Part shown: positions 1 to 8,651 of the stretch, one piece after another
Layout: every line of letters begins with the position of its first letter
Position numbering within the stretch: the stretch's first letter is position 1
NCBI GenBank assembly: GCA_003116975.1
Contig: BGKB01000282.1
Location: 1-47,212, forward strand
Direction: 5' to 3'
From: Aurantiochytrium sp. KH105
Lineage: Eukaryota > Sar > Bigyra > Thraustochytrida > Thraustochytriidae
Length of the DNA: 47,212 nt
Translations under genes and position numbers: made by a program
Notes under the pieces: generated by a model
The model's database searches: none
Told to the model about the DNA's origin: nothing
What the model saw: the letters and a program-made list of their open reading frames with translations, nothing else

Positions 1-1284
1 CAAGGGCCATCGAAATGCGACGATAGTGGCACCAGGAGGAGTTGTTGCGGGGATCACTGCAAACCCATCAGCAAACAAGTCATGGCAAGGAGTCGAGATC
101 GCGAACATTTGCGCTCGTTTCGGCGAAGTCATTGCTGCACCAGAGCATTCTTTGATTGTTTGATTGTTCAGAATATCCTCGGCGGAACAGAAACTCTTGA
201 AGCCATGAATGCAGCGGGTGGACGAGATGCCCCAATTCCGAACAAAGTGGAAGCGTGGGAACGTCTAGCTGGAGTGGTCAATGGAACACTGAGTGTTTCA
301 GGCTTTGACACAGCGGACGCGGCAAGTGAAGGCCCAGGTAGCAGGTTCGCAAGATTCGAAGTTCAGAATAGATTCCCGAGCTACTGTCCCTCCCTACACC
401 CGGAGGAGGTTCCTCGTAATCAGTACATCGTCAAGCCGTCTGATCTGCAGTATCTTCGAGGCCGGATCAAAAGATCCATTGTTAAAGCTCTTTCAGACAT
501 CGGTAGAAGCGGTCGTTGTGATCCTGAAGAGGCCCTTCATGGCGCATCGTCGTCCACAGACCATGACGATTTCATGGGCGAGAGCACACGCTCTCAGATT
601 GACGCAGCGACAACGCCATCGTCAAGTGGAAGTTCGCGATTGCAAATTCGTATACCCCCGTCACAAGAACCAAGTAGTGCATCTCAATCGTCGCCCCCAT
701 CAAGAACGGCGCATGAAGCAGATAGCTGTGTGGTTGATCTTGATGGCACAGTGCTTGACACCCTGCGCCGGGACGCACGATTGGCCAGGATTCACTGGCA
801 GGGACCCCTTTACATTCTACTTCTGACGCAGTACGGAGATTTGAATGCAAAGACCCTTGTGAGCGGCTTTTTTGGTGCTGGCACACGAGAGACGCAACTA
901 AAGTCTAGTGATTTGAACCGGACTCGCCGCAGCAGGACAACAGGCATGTATGATGGAGTCATTGAAGTTATACGGGAGAATGGAAGTTCACAGAATCGGT
1001 TAAGGCTTGACATGGAGAGGCATGAGTCCATGCGTCGAGAGCAAACCCAAAATACTATACTCAAGACAATCGAATGGAAGCGCGAGAAGTTCGGCTATGA
1101 AAAGGAGCTTGCACTTCTTCGTTTGGAAATCGATAGGAAAGACGCTGCAACACGAGAACTTGAAGCAATTGCACGTCATTTTGAGTTTGCGGCTACTCAT
1201 TCAGATACCTCCAACAAGCGTAAGCTGCAGCTGCTTGATATGCACCAGAATGCTGTACTGAAACGTTTCCTCAAGGAAATATAA
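1..1284 (+). CDS. Harbinger accessory (Myb/SANT-type companion) protein, 5'-partial
   Basis: The reading frame is open from base 1, so the first ATG (82) need not be the start and the gene probably begins outside the window. From 82 the product is 400 aa. The middle (about residues 170-225) is Ser/Pro-rich and low in complexity. The C-terminal 110 residues are highly charged and helical, with many Arg, Glu and Lys and heptad-like Leu spacing, as in a coiled coil. Such tails are typical of the Myb/SANT-like DNA-binding partner that PIF/Harbinger transposases need for nuclear import and end binding. No clear Myb repeat is visible, so the assignment rests mainly on its position beside the transposase. 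Its stop is 11 nt from the stop of the convergent transposase. Confidence 0.5.
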   Translation, partial: QGPSKCDDSGTRRSCCGDHCKPISKQVMARSRDREHLRSFRRSHCCTRAFFDCLIVQNILGGTETLEAMNAAGGRDAPIPNKVEAWERLAGVVNGTLSVSGFDTADAASEGPGSRFARFEVQNRFPSYCPSLHPEEVPRNQYIVKPSDLQYLRGRIKRSIVKALSDIGRSGRCDPEEALHGASSSTDHDDFMGESTRSQIDAATTPSSSGSSRLQIRIPPSQEPSSASQSSPPSRTAHEADSCVVDLDGTVLDTLRRDARLARIHWQGPLYILLLTQYGDLNAKTLVSGFFGAGTRETQLKSSDLNRTRRSRTTGMYDGVIEVIRENGSSQNRLRLDMERHESMRREQTQNTILKTIEWKREKFGYEKELALLRLEIDRKDAATRELEAIARHFEFAATHSDTSNKRKLQLLDMHQNAVLKRFLKEI

Positions 1285-1295
1285 TAATCATCTTT

Positions 1296-3089
1296 TTAGA
1301 AATATCTCGCTCCCGATAATAAACGGCATCGTTTCGATGCGCGATCCTCAATTGCTTGTTGTTCGCGTCGCCGGATGCCCAATACTGAAATTTGGTAGTG
1401 TTGGGCCAGTTGGAGCGTCAGCTGTTGGCGTCGCGCCTGTCCTGTTTTGGTTGCTCGGTTTCTTGTTGATGAGCCCGAACCGCAATCTGTGTGAATGTGC
1501 GCCGGCGTTATATCATCATTAAATGTCACCGTGAATCCATTCTGAGTACGTGCCGATATTTCCACGCCGTCGGACGAAACGCTTTCGTCGATGCAGTGAT
1601 TGTGCAGGGCTGCAGCAGCGTACATCAAATTTATGCAATCTCCAGGACATCCAAAGTGCAGGGGTGATCGGAATACACGCCATTTGCCTTTGTAAATGCC
1701 GAACGCGCACTCGACTGCCGACCTCAGACTAGACGCCTTGATGTTGAAACCTCTTGCTTGATCAGCGGTGACACCTGCATGACGACTGTACTGCCGGTAA
1801 GGAATCATGACATGATCATCAAGTGCATAGCCTCCATCGCCAATAAACCAGAAATCCCCGAGGTCAGGTCGAGATTCCTGTAGCCAACGTCCGAGAGGAG
1901 AGAGGCTGAATGCGAGAACGTCATTGGTGCCCCCAGAACTGTAAACATGAATCATCGTGAAGCGCCTGCGGGCATCAACACAGGCCTGTACATTAACGGC
2001 AAACTTCGACGTCTTGTGATTGCACATGCCTCGATCATTTGCCACTACAATTTGCCTGTCAACCTCAAGCAGCATCCCGTCAAAAGCGCCTATGCAGTTT
2101 TGCATGGTCTTAATACCGCGTGCTGCACCAAATGTAAGTCTGTTGAATCCTTCGGCCAGCTTCGAGCGCTTTTCGACAGTATCAAAAGCAGATACACCGT
2201 CAGGTACGAAGAGGTGCCTCCGGTCGCAGACAATGTCCCGCGCCTCAGCTACATTGCGAATTGCACACGATGTGCTGATCATTGCGAGACTGATTACGTG
2301 GCAGTCGCGTCCTGCGCAGTACAAAATGAGACATGCGAGGATACAAATCGGCTCACAGAAGCCTCTCCCAACGCCTGCCTCCTTCTTACGCTTGAACAGA
2401 TCTCTGATATTGGCTCCTTCGGTCAGCTTTGTGAAAAAGCTTTCAACGTGCTTTGGCCACATGCGAAACATGCCATAGAACATCTGCGATCGATGAGACT
2501 TTACCATATCCCATGTGTAAGGGTGAGAGGTTTTCGTCAGCCGGTACGAACGAGGCGATGACGCTGCACGCAGTTCCTCTATCCGCAGAAGAGTAACGGC
2601 AGTCACTTCGTGAGCGGTGTTTCGCTGCATCTGTAACAGAGCTTCCGCTCGGATCTTGAGCTCTCTACGCTCTTGTCTTCTAAGTCGGCCAACAAGGATC
2701 TCAAATATCCGATCTTGGTGATCACTCTTTGGTTTCAACCTGTTAAAAGCTGCAAAATCTCTGGCTCGAGCTACTTCTCGAAAGGCGCTTGCGATCGATT
2801 CGAGCTCTTCGAATACTCAGAGAAGAGCAGCGAAAATTTCTTCCGACGACTCCAGCAAGGCCAAGTTCGCCTCTGGGCTGCTTGCAAGGTAGGCAAGGTC
2901 TTCGTCTTCTTCGATGTCAGGAACATCATCTCCAAAAGTCAAGCGGGGCAGTGCGAGGTTTGAGTTTACGAGAAGAATGATCAGCTCAAGCTCTGCTATC
3001 TCGTCCTCTGGCTTAGGAGCGTCTCGAGCACCATGAGCCATTGCACCATGAGCCATTGCACTTGTCCAGACGTCACGCCGTCTCGACAC
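1296..3089 (-). pseudogene. PIF/Harbinger (HARBI1-like) transposase with one in-frame TGA
   Basis: The 1296-2738 part encodes 480 aa with a DDE_Tnp_4-type core. In that numbering the likely catalytic residues are Asp220 (GAFDGM), Asp301 (IGDGGYAL) and Glu343 (SAVECAFG), followed by the usual KGKWRVF and ALHNHCI segments. The frame does not begin at 2738, where the codon is TTG. It continues upstream in the same frame through about 26 more codons to a TGA at 2817-2819. Beyond that it runs 90 further codons to an ATG at 3089. The upstream stretch is acidic and protein-like. The simplest reading is a transposase of about 597 codons interrupted by one nonsense codon; a shorter protein from an internal start or a sequence error is possible. 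A short tandem duplication near the N-terminus gives AMAHGAMAHGA. Confidence 0.8.
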
Positions 3090-3181
3090 GGACCGACGCT
3101 ATCAAAGAGCAGCTTAATCACAATCAGTCCGCGCGCTACGTTTGCCCGTACGTGTTGGTTGCCCTCGCGCGATAGTTGTGT

Positions 3182-3195
3182 GCGCGCGCGCGCGC
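3182..3195. repeat. CG dinucleotide run
   Basis: An uninterrupted alternating G/C tract lies in the gene-free interval between the transposase start and the array. Alternating purine-pyrimidine tracts can adopt Z-DNA. No function is implied. Confidence 0.7.
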
Positions 3196-3393
3196 TTACC
3201 GCGTTCTGCGATGCTAACCACCGTCCTCTCCCCTTTCTACGCCCCCTCCCCTCCGTCTACCTAAATGCGTGTCAATCCCTCCCGGTCGATTGACAGTTCG
3301 ATTTCAACTTTCAGGTAGCCCAACCTAAAACCGCCGCTTTTGAAGCCCCAATTAACCCCTTTTTTGCTTGATTCTTAATGAAAATTAACCTTC

Positions 3394-4141
3394 TAAGTCA
3401 TACCGCTTGCATGCCAGCTGTGATGTAGCGCTGCGTAGTTGTCCGTCGTTCTCACGCCGAGCCAGAGTTTGGCGACTTTTTATAGAAAAGAAAAGTGAAG
3501 GGAAAGAAGCAGGCGCGGGGGCTGTATTGTAGCGTTAATCGTCAAGCGCGGCCGAAGTTGCCGAGCTGCCGGCGTCTGATCTCTCCGCGAAAAAGGACTG
3601 CCTTCTTCGGAACAGCCTTGGCCGGCTGCACAGCCATGCTTCGCATGATGAGCGCCCGCCGACAGCCCAGCAATCTTGCTTCGACCTCTCCCTCGAGCAG
3701 CATTCGCCCGGGTCGGGTGTGTACCTTCCTCCGCCTCCGGGACTTTCGGTCACGAATGCCTGTAAAGCTGGCTGCTCCAGAACACCGATCTGCAATCATT
3801 CATCGCGCAAACAACTCGACGGCGCGAGGCGCGCTCTGCCATGCCTGCCGACCTTGATGTAAAGCGAAGCGACCCGCGAGGTGCGCGGCGCCTCCCGCGG
3901 AGATCGGCTGCGCCAGCACGTGAGGAAGACTGGCAGCAGAAGCAGTGACACGTTTTTTGGCCGCAGAAATGGCGGTGTCACGTTTTCCGCCCTCGGGTGT
4001 TGCTCGGTGACACGATTTTGGGCATCGCTGCGCCACGGACGGAAGCTATCCTCACGGGGAAGTCCGGGCGAGCAAACCCGTATCTCCGCAAGGGCTCAAA
4101 GCGGAGTCGGTGACAACAGCACTGTTTTGCCTGTCACCAAT
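3394..4141 (+). promoter_or_regulatory. Leader of array copy A
   Basis: Noncoding 5' region homologous to the other leaders. It carries an E-box-like CACGTG (3917-3922) and three copies of the 7-mer GTGWCAC (3945, 3975, 4007). Short ORFs here do not keep frame between copies because of small indels, so it is read as promoter plus 5' UTR. The transcription start is not identifiable. Confidence 0.6.
3945..3981 (+). promoter_or_regulatory. GTGACAC/GTGTCAC inverted pair, copy A
   Basis: GTGACAC (3945-3951) and GTGTCAC (3975-3981) are exact reverse complements 30 nt apart. The inner arms are weakly complementary in this copy. It could be a DNA-binding site pair or an RNA hairpin in the leader. 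Its presence in A, B, C and E argues against chance. Confidence 0.45.
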
Positions 4142-7100
4142 ATGGACGAAGAGGCCATGGAGAACTTGCGCGGTGGCGAAGGCGCCGGAGACGCGGAGAT
4201 ACTTGCTCACGCCGATGATGCAGCAAACGCCGAGCCTGTTCAAGGCAATCAAGTGCCTCAGCAGCATGGTGCGGGATTGCATGATGGAGATGACCAGCAA
4301 GTGCTTGAAGCTAATCAAGAGGTCTTAGATCTTGCTGCTGCTCCTGATGGAGGCAACGATCTTCCGCCGGCTGCTGCTGATGAGGACATTGACTTTGTTC
4401 GGCTGGATGATTTCATGTGGGAAGAGTTTGAAGCACTTTGGGAGACAGAGCAAAGCTCGATCGAGCATATGCGCAGGACTCATACTAATAATACGCAAAG
4501 ATCTGCAGGGACAAATCAGTCCAATGAAATCAGGGATGGTCACATCGAAGATGATGTGGAACAATTTTTCAGGAGTCATGTGAAGAAAGATTGCCTTGAC
4601 AAATATGAACAAGAAGTCAGGAACAGAAAAGAGAAAAGTCGCTTTGTGGATCTCAATAAAGTTCGAAAACCTATCGAGAAGGCGCTCGAGATTGGCCGTC
4701 CATCTTCTGACTCTGATTATCTTGAAACTTTTTCTGGGTACAATCAGTCCAATATCACAGACTTGCACAACTTTCTGAAAAGGCTGGTCACCAACACCAA
4801 CTCTAAATCCGAGCAGATGAGAACGATATGGTCCAATGCCCAAGAGCGTATCAAAAATCGTAATCCCCGAAATCTCGTGACAAAGGGGAAAATGTACAAG
4901 TTCTCTCGGCTAGTCGTGAAACACCTGGTCGAGCTTTCTGAGAGTCAACATTTCCCTTCGAATAATGAGGGCACGAATCGCAGAATCGACGAATGGATTG
5001 CCTGGTGCGATGTGCAGACTATTACAGCGCTCGTTCGAGAGGCCGAGACGTTTCTCGACGAGGGGAATCAGTTTGGCCTCATGAACCATCTTCTCAGCAG
5101 CTACGTAGGCGTTCATGAGCTGAACAAGCTGCGCTCCTCGTTCACACGTTTCAATGAACAAAAGAAAAAGATTGGATGGAGCCTCCGTCGTATTGGGTGG
5201 CTACTTTGCGGGCAACGCCCTGGACGGCCCCAAGCGAATCCTCCAGAAGATACCTTACCACTCGCACATTTTGCCAAATGGACCGCTGTAGTTCTCTTTA
5301 CATCTCCAGAGGCTTTACTTGCAAAAGAGCCCGAAGAACTCAGAGTTTGGCTTGATGGTGTGGTGCGCGACGTCAGCAAAAAAGCAAACAATCAAGCCTC
5401 TGGCCAAAAGCGTTCATCGTCATCTGGATCTGCGGCCTCATCACAATCGAACACGAGGCGTCGCACCAACGGGAACATGGGTCAAGCTCCTCTCGCGACC
5501 CTTGTTCGGCTGCCAATGCTCTCGTTTCGTTACATTCTCGAGTTTGTGCAATCTCAAATTTCGGCACTTTTCCCTTTCCAGGTGCCTCAGCTGATGGGAC
5601 CCAGCGCACCCGAGAGCAAACATCGTGCCAAGCCTCGTGTGCGAGGTGTCAGCTCGACGTTCGTCAAACTTTTGGGCCGCTTCATTGCCCCCAACACACT
5701 CGATGCTTTCCAAGTAGCAGACTTGCTTGCCGAAAAGATGGATTGCGAGGTCGATGATGCAGAAGGAGGCTGTACCGGCCTGGAGAGCTTTCTAGGCTCA
5801 GAGCATGGTGCCGCCATGCGAGACGAGCTGCTTGGGCTGGCCGAAGGTCCGGCGGAGAAGGACATGAGCACCTGGTTTGATAAGGCAACGCACTTTGTCT
5901 GCTACCACCCCGAGCGACCCTTCCAGACTGTCATCGATAGTCTGGTCGACGATTCGCAACCTCGTGCCTACTGGTGGATCGACCTCGTGAGCAACGCAAG
6001 ACCAAGAGGCCAGAACGAGAGTACGCGTGTGGACTCGTTTGTTGCCATTCGGTCAACACAGAGTTTCGCCATGGTCATCGATGACTGGCAGAACCCTTCT
6101 GTGGTCTCTCGCGAGTCGTGTCGCGCTGAAATCGCCGTTGCTGTTGATGAAGGCCGGACCCTGCGTGCCGTCATGCCCAAGGCCATTCGTGAGGACCTAA
6201 ACGCGTTCAGCAATAACGTCATGAGCCTGAAACAAGACGAAGCACCGGAGGACGACCGTCGAGACGGCCAGGCCGAAATCGACAAGCTCCGCGACGCGCT
6301 TCAAAGCCAAGACAAGAGCCTAGAAGCCTCAAACAAGTACAGTGCACAGATCGACTTGAAGACGCGTTTGGCAATCATGGAAGTCATTCTCAAGCCCGCC
6401 AAAGATCTCATCAGACAGCACAGAGGCCCCGGGAACCCCACGCCGCTGTTGAATCTCATCGAAAGATGCCTGGATGTTGTCGACGCCACCAATGCGTTTG
6501 TCGCACTCGCCCCGGCATTCACCATCCAAGGGAGGCTCGTGGAAGGGATCAACATGCTTGAGCGCATCGCCGAGAAGGTCAGCAACGAGCTGTACGGTAC
6601 CCCGAAACCCTCGCGCGCGCGCTGTGCCGATCTGGAAAACGTATTGGGACGTGCGCTCTTTTCCATGGGTCGTCTGTATTGCGACTCGTTCAGCGGCGAC
6701 AAGGCTGTGGCCTGCGCAGAGCTCTGCTGCGATGCGGCCATTGCTATTCTCGAAGCAAGTAGGGACCCTCTCTGTGCTCGGGCCCAGTACGTTCTAGCCC
6801 GAACGCTCGTCAATTGCCATATGACGATCACCAGTTTCTCGGCTCGAGACAAGGCAGCAGACACCGAAAAGGCGACCAAGATGCTCGATGCGGCTATCGC
6901 GTCAATGGAACATGATAATGCACTTCAGGCTGACCTGGGGGCCTTGTATGTCCACCGAGCAAAGCTGAGCGATCTGAGCGGCAAGTCAGCTTCCGTGGTG
7001 GAGGAGGACTTCGAGAGAGCCATAGGCGTGCAGGTCGACCTTTACGGCCCTTGTGACCCGCGACTGAACCTCACCTCAAAGTGCCGCGGTCAAAGCTGGT

Positions 7101-7813
7101 ACTGGCGGGGGAACGTCGCGAAAGCTGTCTTCCATTGGACGCAATCGTTCTCGCACATTTTCGACGGCTTCGCGGTCCATTCTGTGCCGGCATACCACGT
7201 GTTCAAGATCTTGTCGTTCAGCTGGATAGGCTTCGCCAAGCTGCGCGAGGAGAGATCTGAGATGTCGTTCCAGGAGCAAGGCTTTGTCGCACGTACAGTG
7301 GAGCCTTACTTTGTGCAGAATCGCGAGCGTCTTTTTGAAGAGCTGGAGGGGTACTACCCCGGCGAGGCGGTTCAATGCGACGAGATCGGCTTTGACTGGA
7401 TCGCAACGAGCCTGCGACGGATCTTGGTGGTCGAAGAGGATGCACGCCTTGATGCGGCCATCAAAGATGAGCTCTTCGCAGACTATCAAGTCGATCTCGT
7501 CACAACGGTCGAGGGTGCAAAGCAAAAGCTCGCCGAGCACATCTACGCCGCCGCGCTGGTGGCGAGCGACAGCGTTGCTGCTTCGGCGCTGGCAGCACAC
7601 CGAACGATTTCGAGCACGGAAGGGTCGAGTGCGCGACCTCATTCCAAACTGATCCGATTCAGCGATGAAGAACTTGATGATGACGGTGAGTTTGACGTGC
7701 ATCGTCCCGCGGACTTGCAAAGTGTTTTGTCGGACGCCTTTTTTGAGCCCACTGCACGTCTTACTGTTGCCTTTGCGAAGCTTCCGCGCATGTCTTCGCA
7801 CCTTACAGCCTAA
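4142..7813 (+). CDS. Array copy A: TIR-like/TPR-like/receiver-like protein
   Basis: 1223 aa from ATG 4142. The frame is open further upstream (to 3881), but copy B is not open there and copies B and E share the same MDEEAMENLRGG start, which fixes this ATG. Order: acidic variable N-terminus with one VPQQHGAG-type repeat (about 32-80); shared helical domain (about 133-405); basic Ser-rich linker, possible NLS (about 413-443); TIR-like region 578-685 with YWWIDL (610-615), DDWQNP (647-652) and SCRAEI (659-664, Glu663 at the place of the TIR catalytic Glu); charged coiled coil (695-735); TPR-like helices (740-1075); REC-like fold 1092-1205 (ILVVEED, then IRFS, then RPADL). The protein has no signal peptide or clear membrane segment, so it is probably cytosolic or nuclear. 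The domain names are my reading of motif patterns; I know no characterised relative. Confidence 0.8.
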   Translation: MDEEAMENLRGGEGAGDAEILAHADDAANAEPVQGNQVPQQHGAGLHDGDDQQVLEANQEVLDLAAAPDGGNDLPPAAADEDIDFVRLDDFMWEEFEALWETEQSSIEHMRRTHTNNTQRSAGTNQSNEIRDGHIEDDVEQFFRSHVKKDCLDKYEQEVRNRKEKSRFVDLNKVRKPIEKALEIGRPSSDSDYLETFSGYNQSNITDLHNFLKRLVTNTNSKSEQMRTIWSNAQERIKNRNPRNLVTKGKMYKFSRLVVKHLVELSESQHFPSNNEGTNRRIDEWIAWCDVQTITALVREAETFLDEGNQFGLMNHLLSSYVGVHELNKLRSSFTRFNEQKKKIGWSLRRIGWLLCGQRPGRPQANPPEDTLPLAHFAKWTAVVLFTSPEALLAKEPEELRVWLDGVVRDVSKKANNQASGQKRSSSSGSAASSQSNTRRRTNGNMGQAPLATLVRLPMLSFRYILEFVQSQISALFPFQVPQLMGPSAPESKHRAKPRVRGVSSTFVKLLGRFIAPNTLDAFQVADLLAEKMDCEVDDAEGGCTGLESFLGSEHGAAMRDELLGLAEGPAEKDMSTWFDKATHFVCYHPERPFQTVIDSLVDDSQPRAYWWIDLVSNARPRGQNESTRVDSFVAIRSTQSFAMVIDDWQNPSVVSRESCRAEIAVAVDEGRTLRAVMPKAIREDLNAFSNNVMSLKQDEAPEDDRRDGQAEIDKLRDALQSQDKSLEASNKYSAQIDLKTRLAIMEVILKPAKDLIRQHRGPGNPTPLLNLIERCLDVVDATNAFVALAPAFTIQGRLVEGINMLERIAEKVSNELYGTPKPSRARCADLENVLGRALFSMGRLYCDSFSGDKAVACAELCCDAAIAILEASRDPLCARAQYVLARTLVNCHMTITSFSARDKAADTEKATKMLDAAIASMEHDNALQADLGALYVHRAKLSDLSGKSASVVEEDFERAIGVQVDLYGPCDPRLNLTSKCRGQSWYWRGNVAKAVFHWTQSFSHIFDGFAVHSVPAYHVFKILSFSWIGFAKLREERSEMSFQEQGFVARTVEPYFVQNRERLFEELEGYYPGEAVQCDEIGFDWIATSLRRILVVEEDARLDAAIKDELFADYQVDLVTTVEGAKQKLAEHIYAAALVASDSVAASALAAHRTISSTEGSSARPHSKLIRFSDEELDDDGEFDVHRPADLQSVLSDAFFEPTARLTVAFAKLPRMSSHLTA

Positions 7814-7847
7814 GGTAAGAGCTAAACCCTGAAAGGACCCCGGACAA

Positions 7848-7853
7848 AATAAA
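7848..7853 (+). terminator. AATAAA-type polyadenylation signal, copy A
   Basis: AATAAA lies 35 nt after the stop codon in an A/T-rich tail shared with copies B and E. It is absent from the shortened tails of C, D and F. Confidence 0.45.
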
Positions 7854-7875
7854 AATTTATACAATAAGAAGTTGA

Positions 7876-8651
7876 TAAGTCATACCGCTTGCCTGCCAGC
7901 CAGCTGTGATGTAGCGCTGCGTAGTTGTCCGTCGTTCTCACGCCGAGCCAGAGTTGGCGACTTTTTTCAGGAAAGAAAAAGAGGAAAGGGAAAGAAGCAG
8001 GCGCGGGGCTGTATTGTAGCGTTGTCGTCCTACCGCCGCAGGATCATCCAAGCTGCCGAGCTGCCGGCGTCTGATCTCTCCGCGAAAAAGGACTGCCTTC
8101 TTCGTGACAGCCTTGGCCGGCTGCACAGCCATGCTTCGCATGAAGAACGCCCGCCGACAGCCCAGCAATCTTGCTTCGACCTCTTCCTCGAGCTGGCATT
8201 CGCCCGGGTCGGGTGTGTACCTTCCTCCGCCTCCGGGACTTTCGGTCACGAATGCCTGTAAAGCTGGCTGCTCCAGAACACCGATCTGCAATCATTCATC
8301 GCGCAAACAACTCGACGGCGCGAGGCGCGCTCTGCCATGCCTGCCGACCCTGATGTAAAGCGAAACGACCCGCGAGGTGCGCGGCGCCTCCCGCGGAGAT
8401 CGGCCGCGCCAGCACGTGAGGAAGACTGGCAGCAGAAGCAGTGACACGTTTTCTGGCCGCAGAAACGGCGGTGTCACGTTTTCCGCCCTCGGGTGTTGCT
8501 CGGTGTCACGATTTTGGGCATCACTGCGCCACGGACGGAAGCAATCCTCACGGGGAAGTCCGGGCGAGCAGTCCCGTATCTCCGCAAGGCCGCAAGGAGA
8601 CGGGCTTAGAGCGGAGTCGGTGACACCAGCCCTGTTCTGGCTGTTGCCAAT
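7876..8651 (+). promoter_or_regulatory. Leader of array copy B
   Basis: Homologous to leader A, with indels that break any leader reading frame. GTGWCAC motifs are at 8441, 8471 and 8503. The CACGTG element is retained just upstream of the first motif. The breakdown of frame here is the main evidence that translation begins at 8652 in this family. Confidence 0.6.
8441..8477 (+). promoter_or_regulatory. Leader hairpin/inverted pair, copy B
   Basis: The outer arms are GTGACAC and GTGTCAC. The inner arms GTTTTCTG and CAGAAAC pair with one bulged T around a GCCG loop. This is the best-paired version of the element. Confidence 0.5.

Larger units (their letters stand above)
1..3393. mobile_element. 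PIF/Harbinger-like DNA transposon, left end outside window
   Basis: Two convergent ORFs lie 11 nt apart tail to tail: a coiled-coil accessory protein (+) and a DDE transposase (-). This two-gene layout is typical of PIF/Harbinger elements. The left end is beyond the window, so terminal inverted repeats and a 3-bp target duplication cannot be tested. The right end must lie between the transposase start (3089) and the first unit of the tandem array (3394). That interval (3090-3393) holds a CG dinucleotide run and an AT-rich tail but no gene. The exact right boundary is a guess. Confidence 0.6.

Noticed and set aside
1947..2561. 204-codon plus-strand ORF opposite the transposase
   Set aside because: Shadow of the DDE transposase frame, which carries the catalytic motifs.
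3495..3857. ORFs in the array leaders on both strands (for example 120 aa +, 85-86 aa -)
   Set aside because: Small indels between leaders change frame and end points from copy to copy, so there is no selection on a protein.
3881..4141. N-terminal extension of copy A by 87 codons
   Set aside because: Copy B is not open in this frame, and the conserved MDEEAMENLRGG start explains all the aligned copies better.
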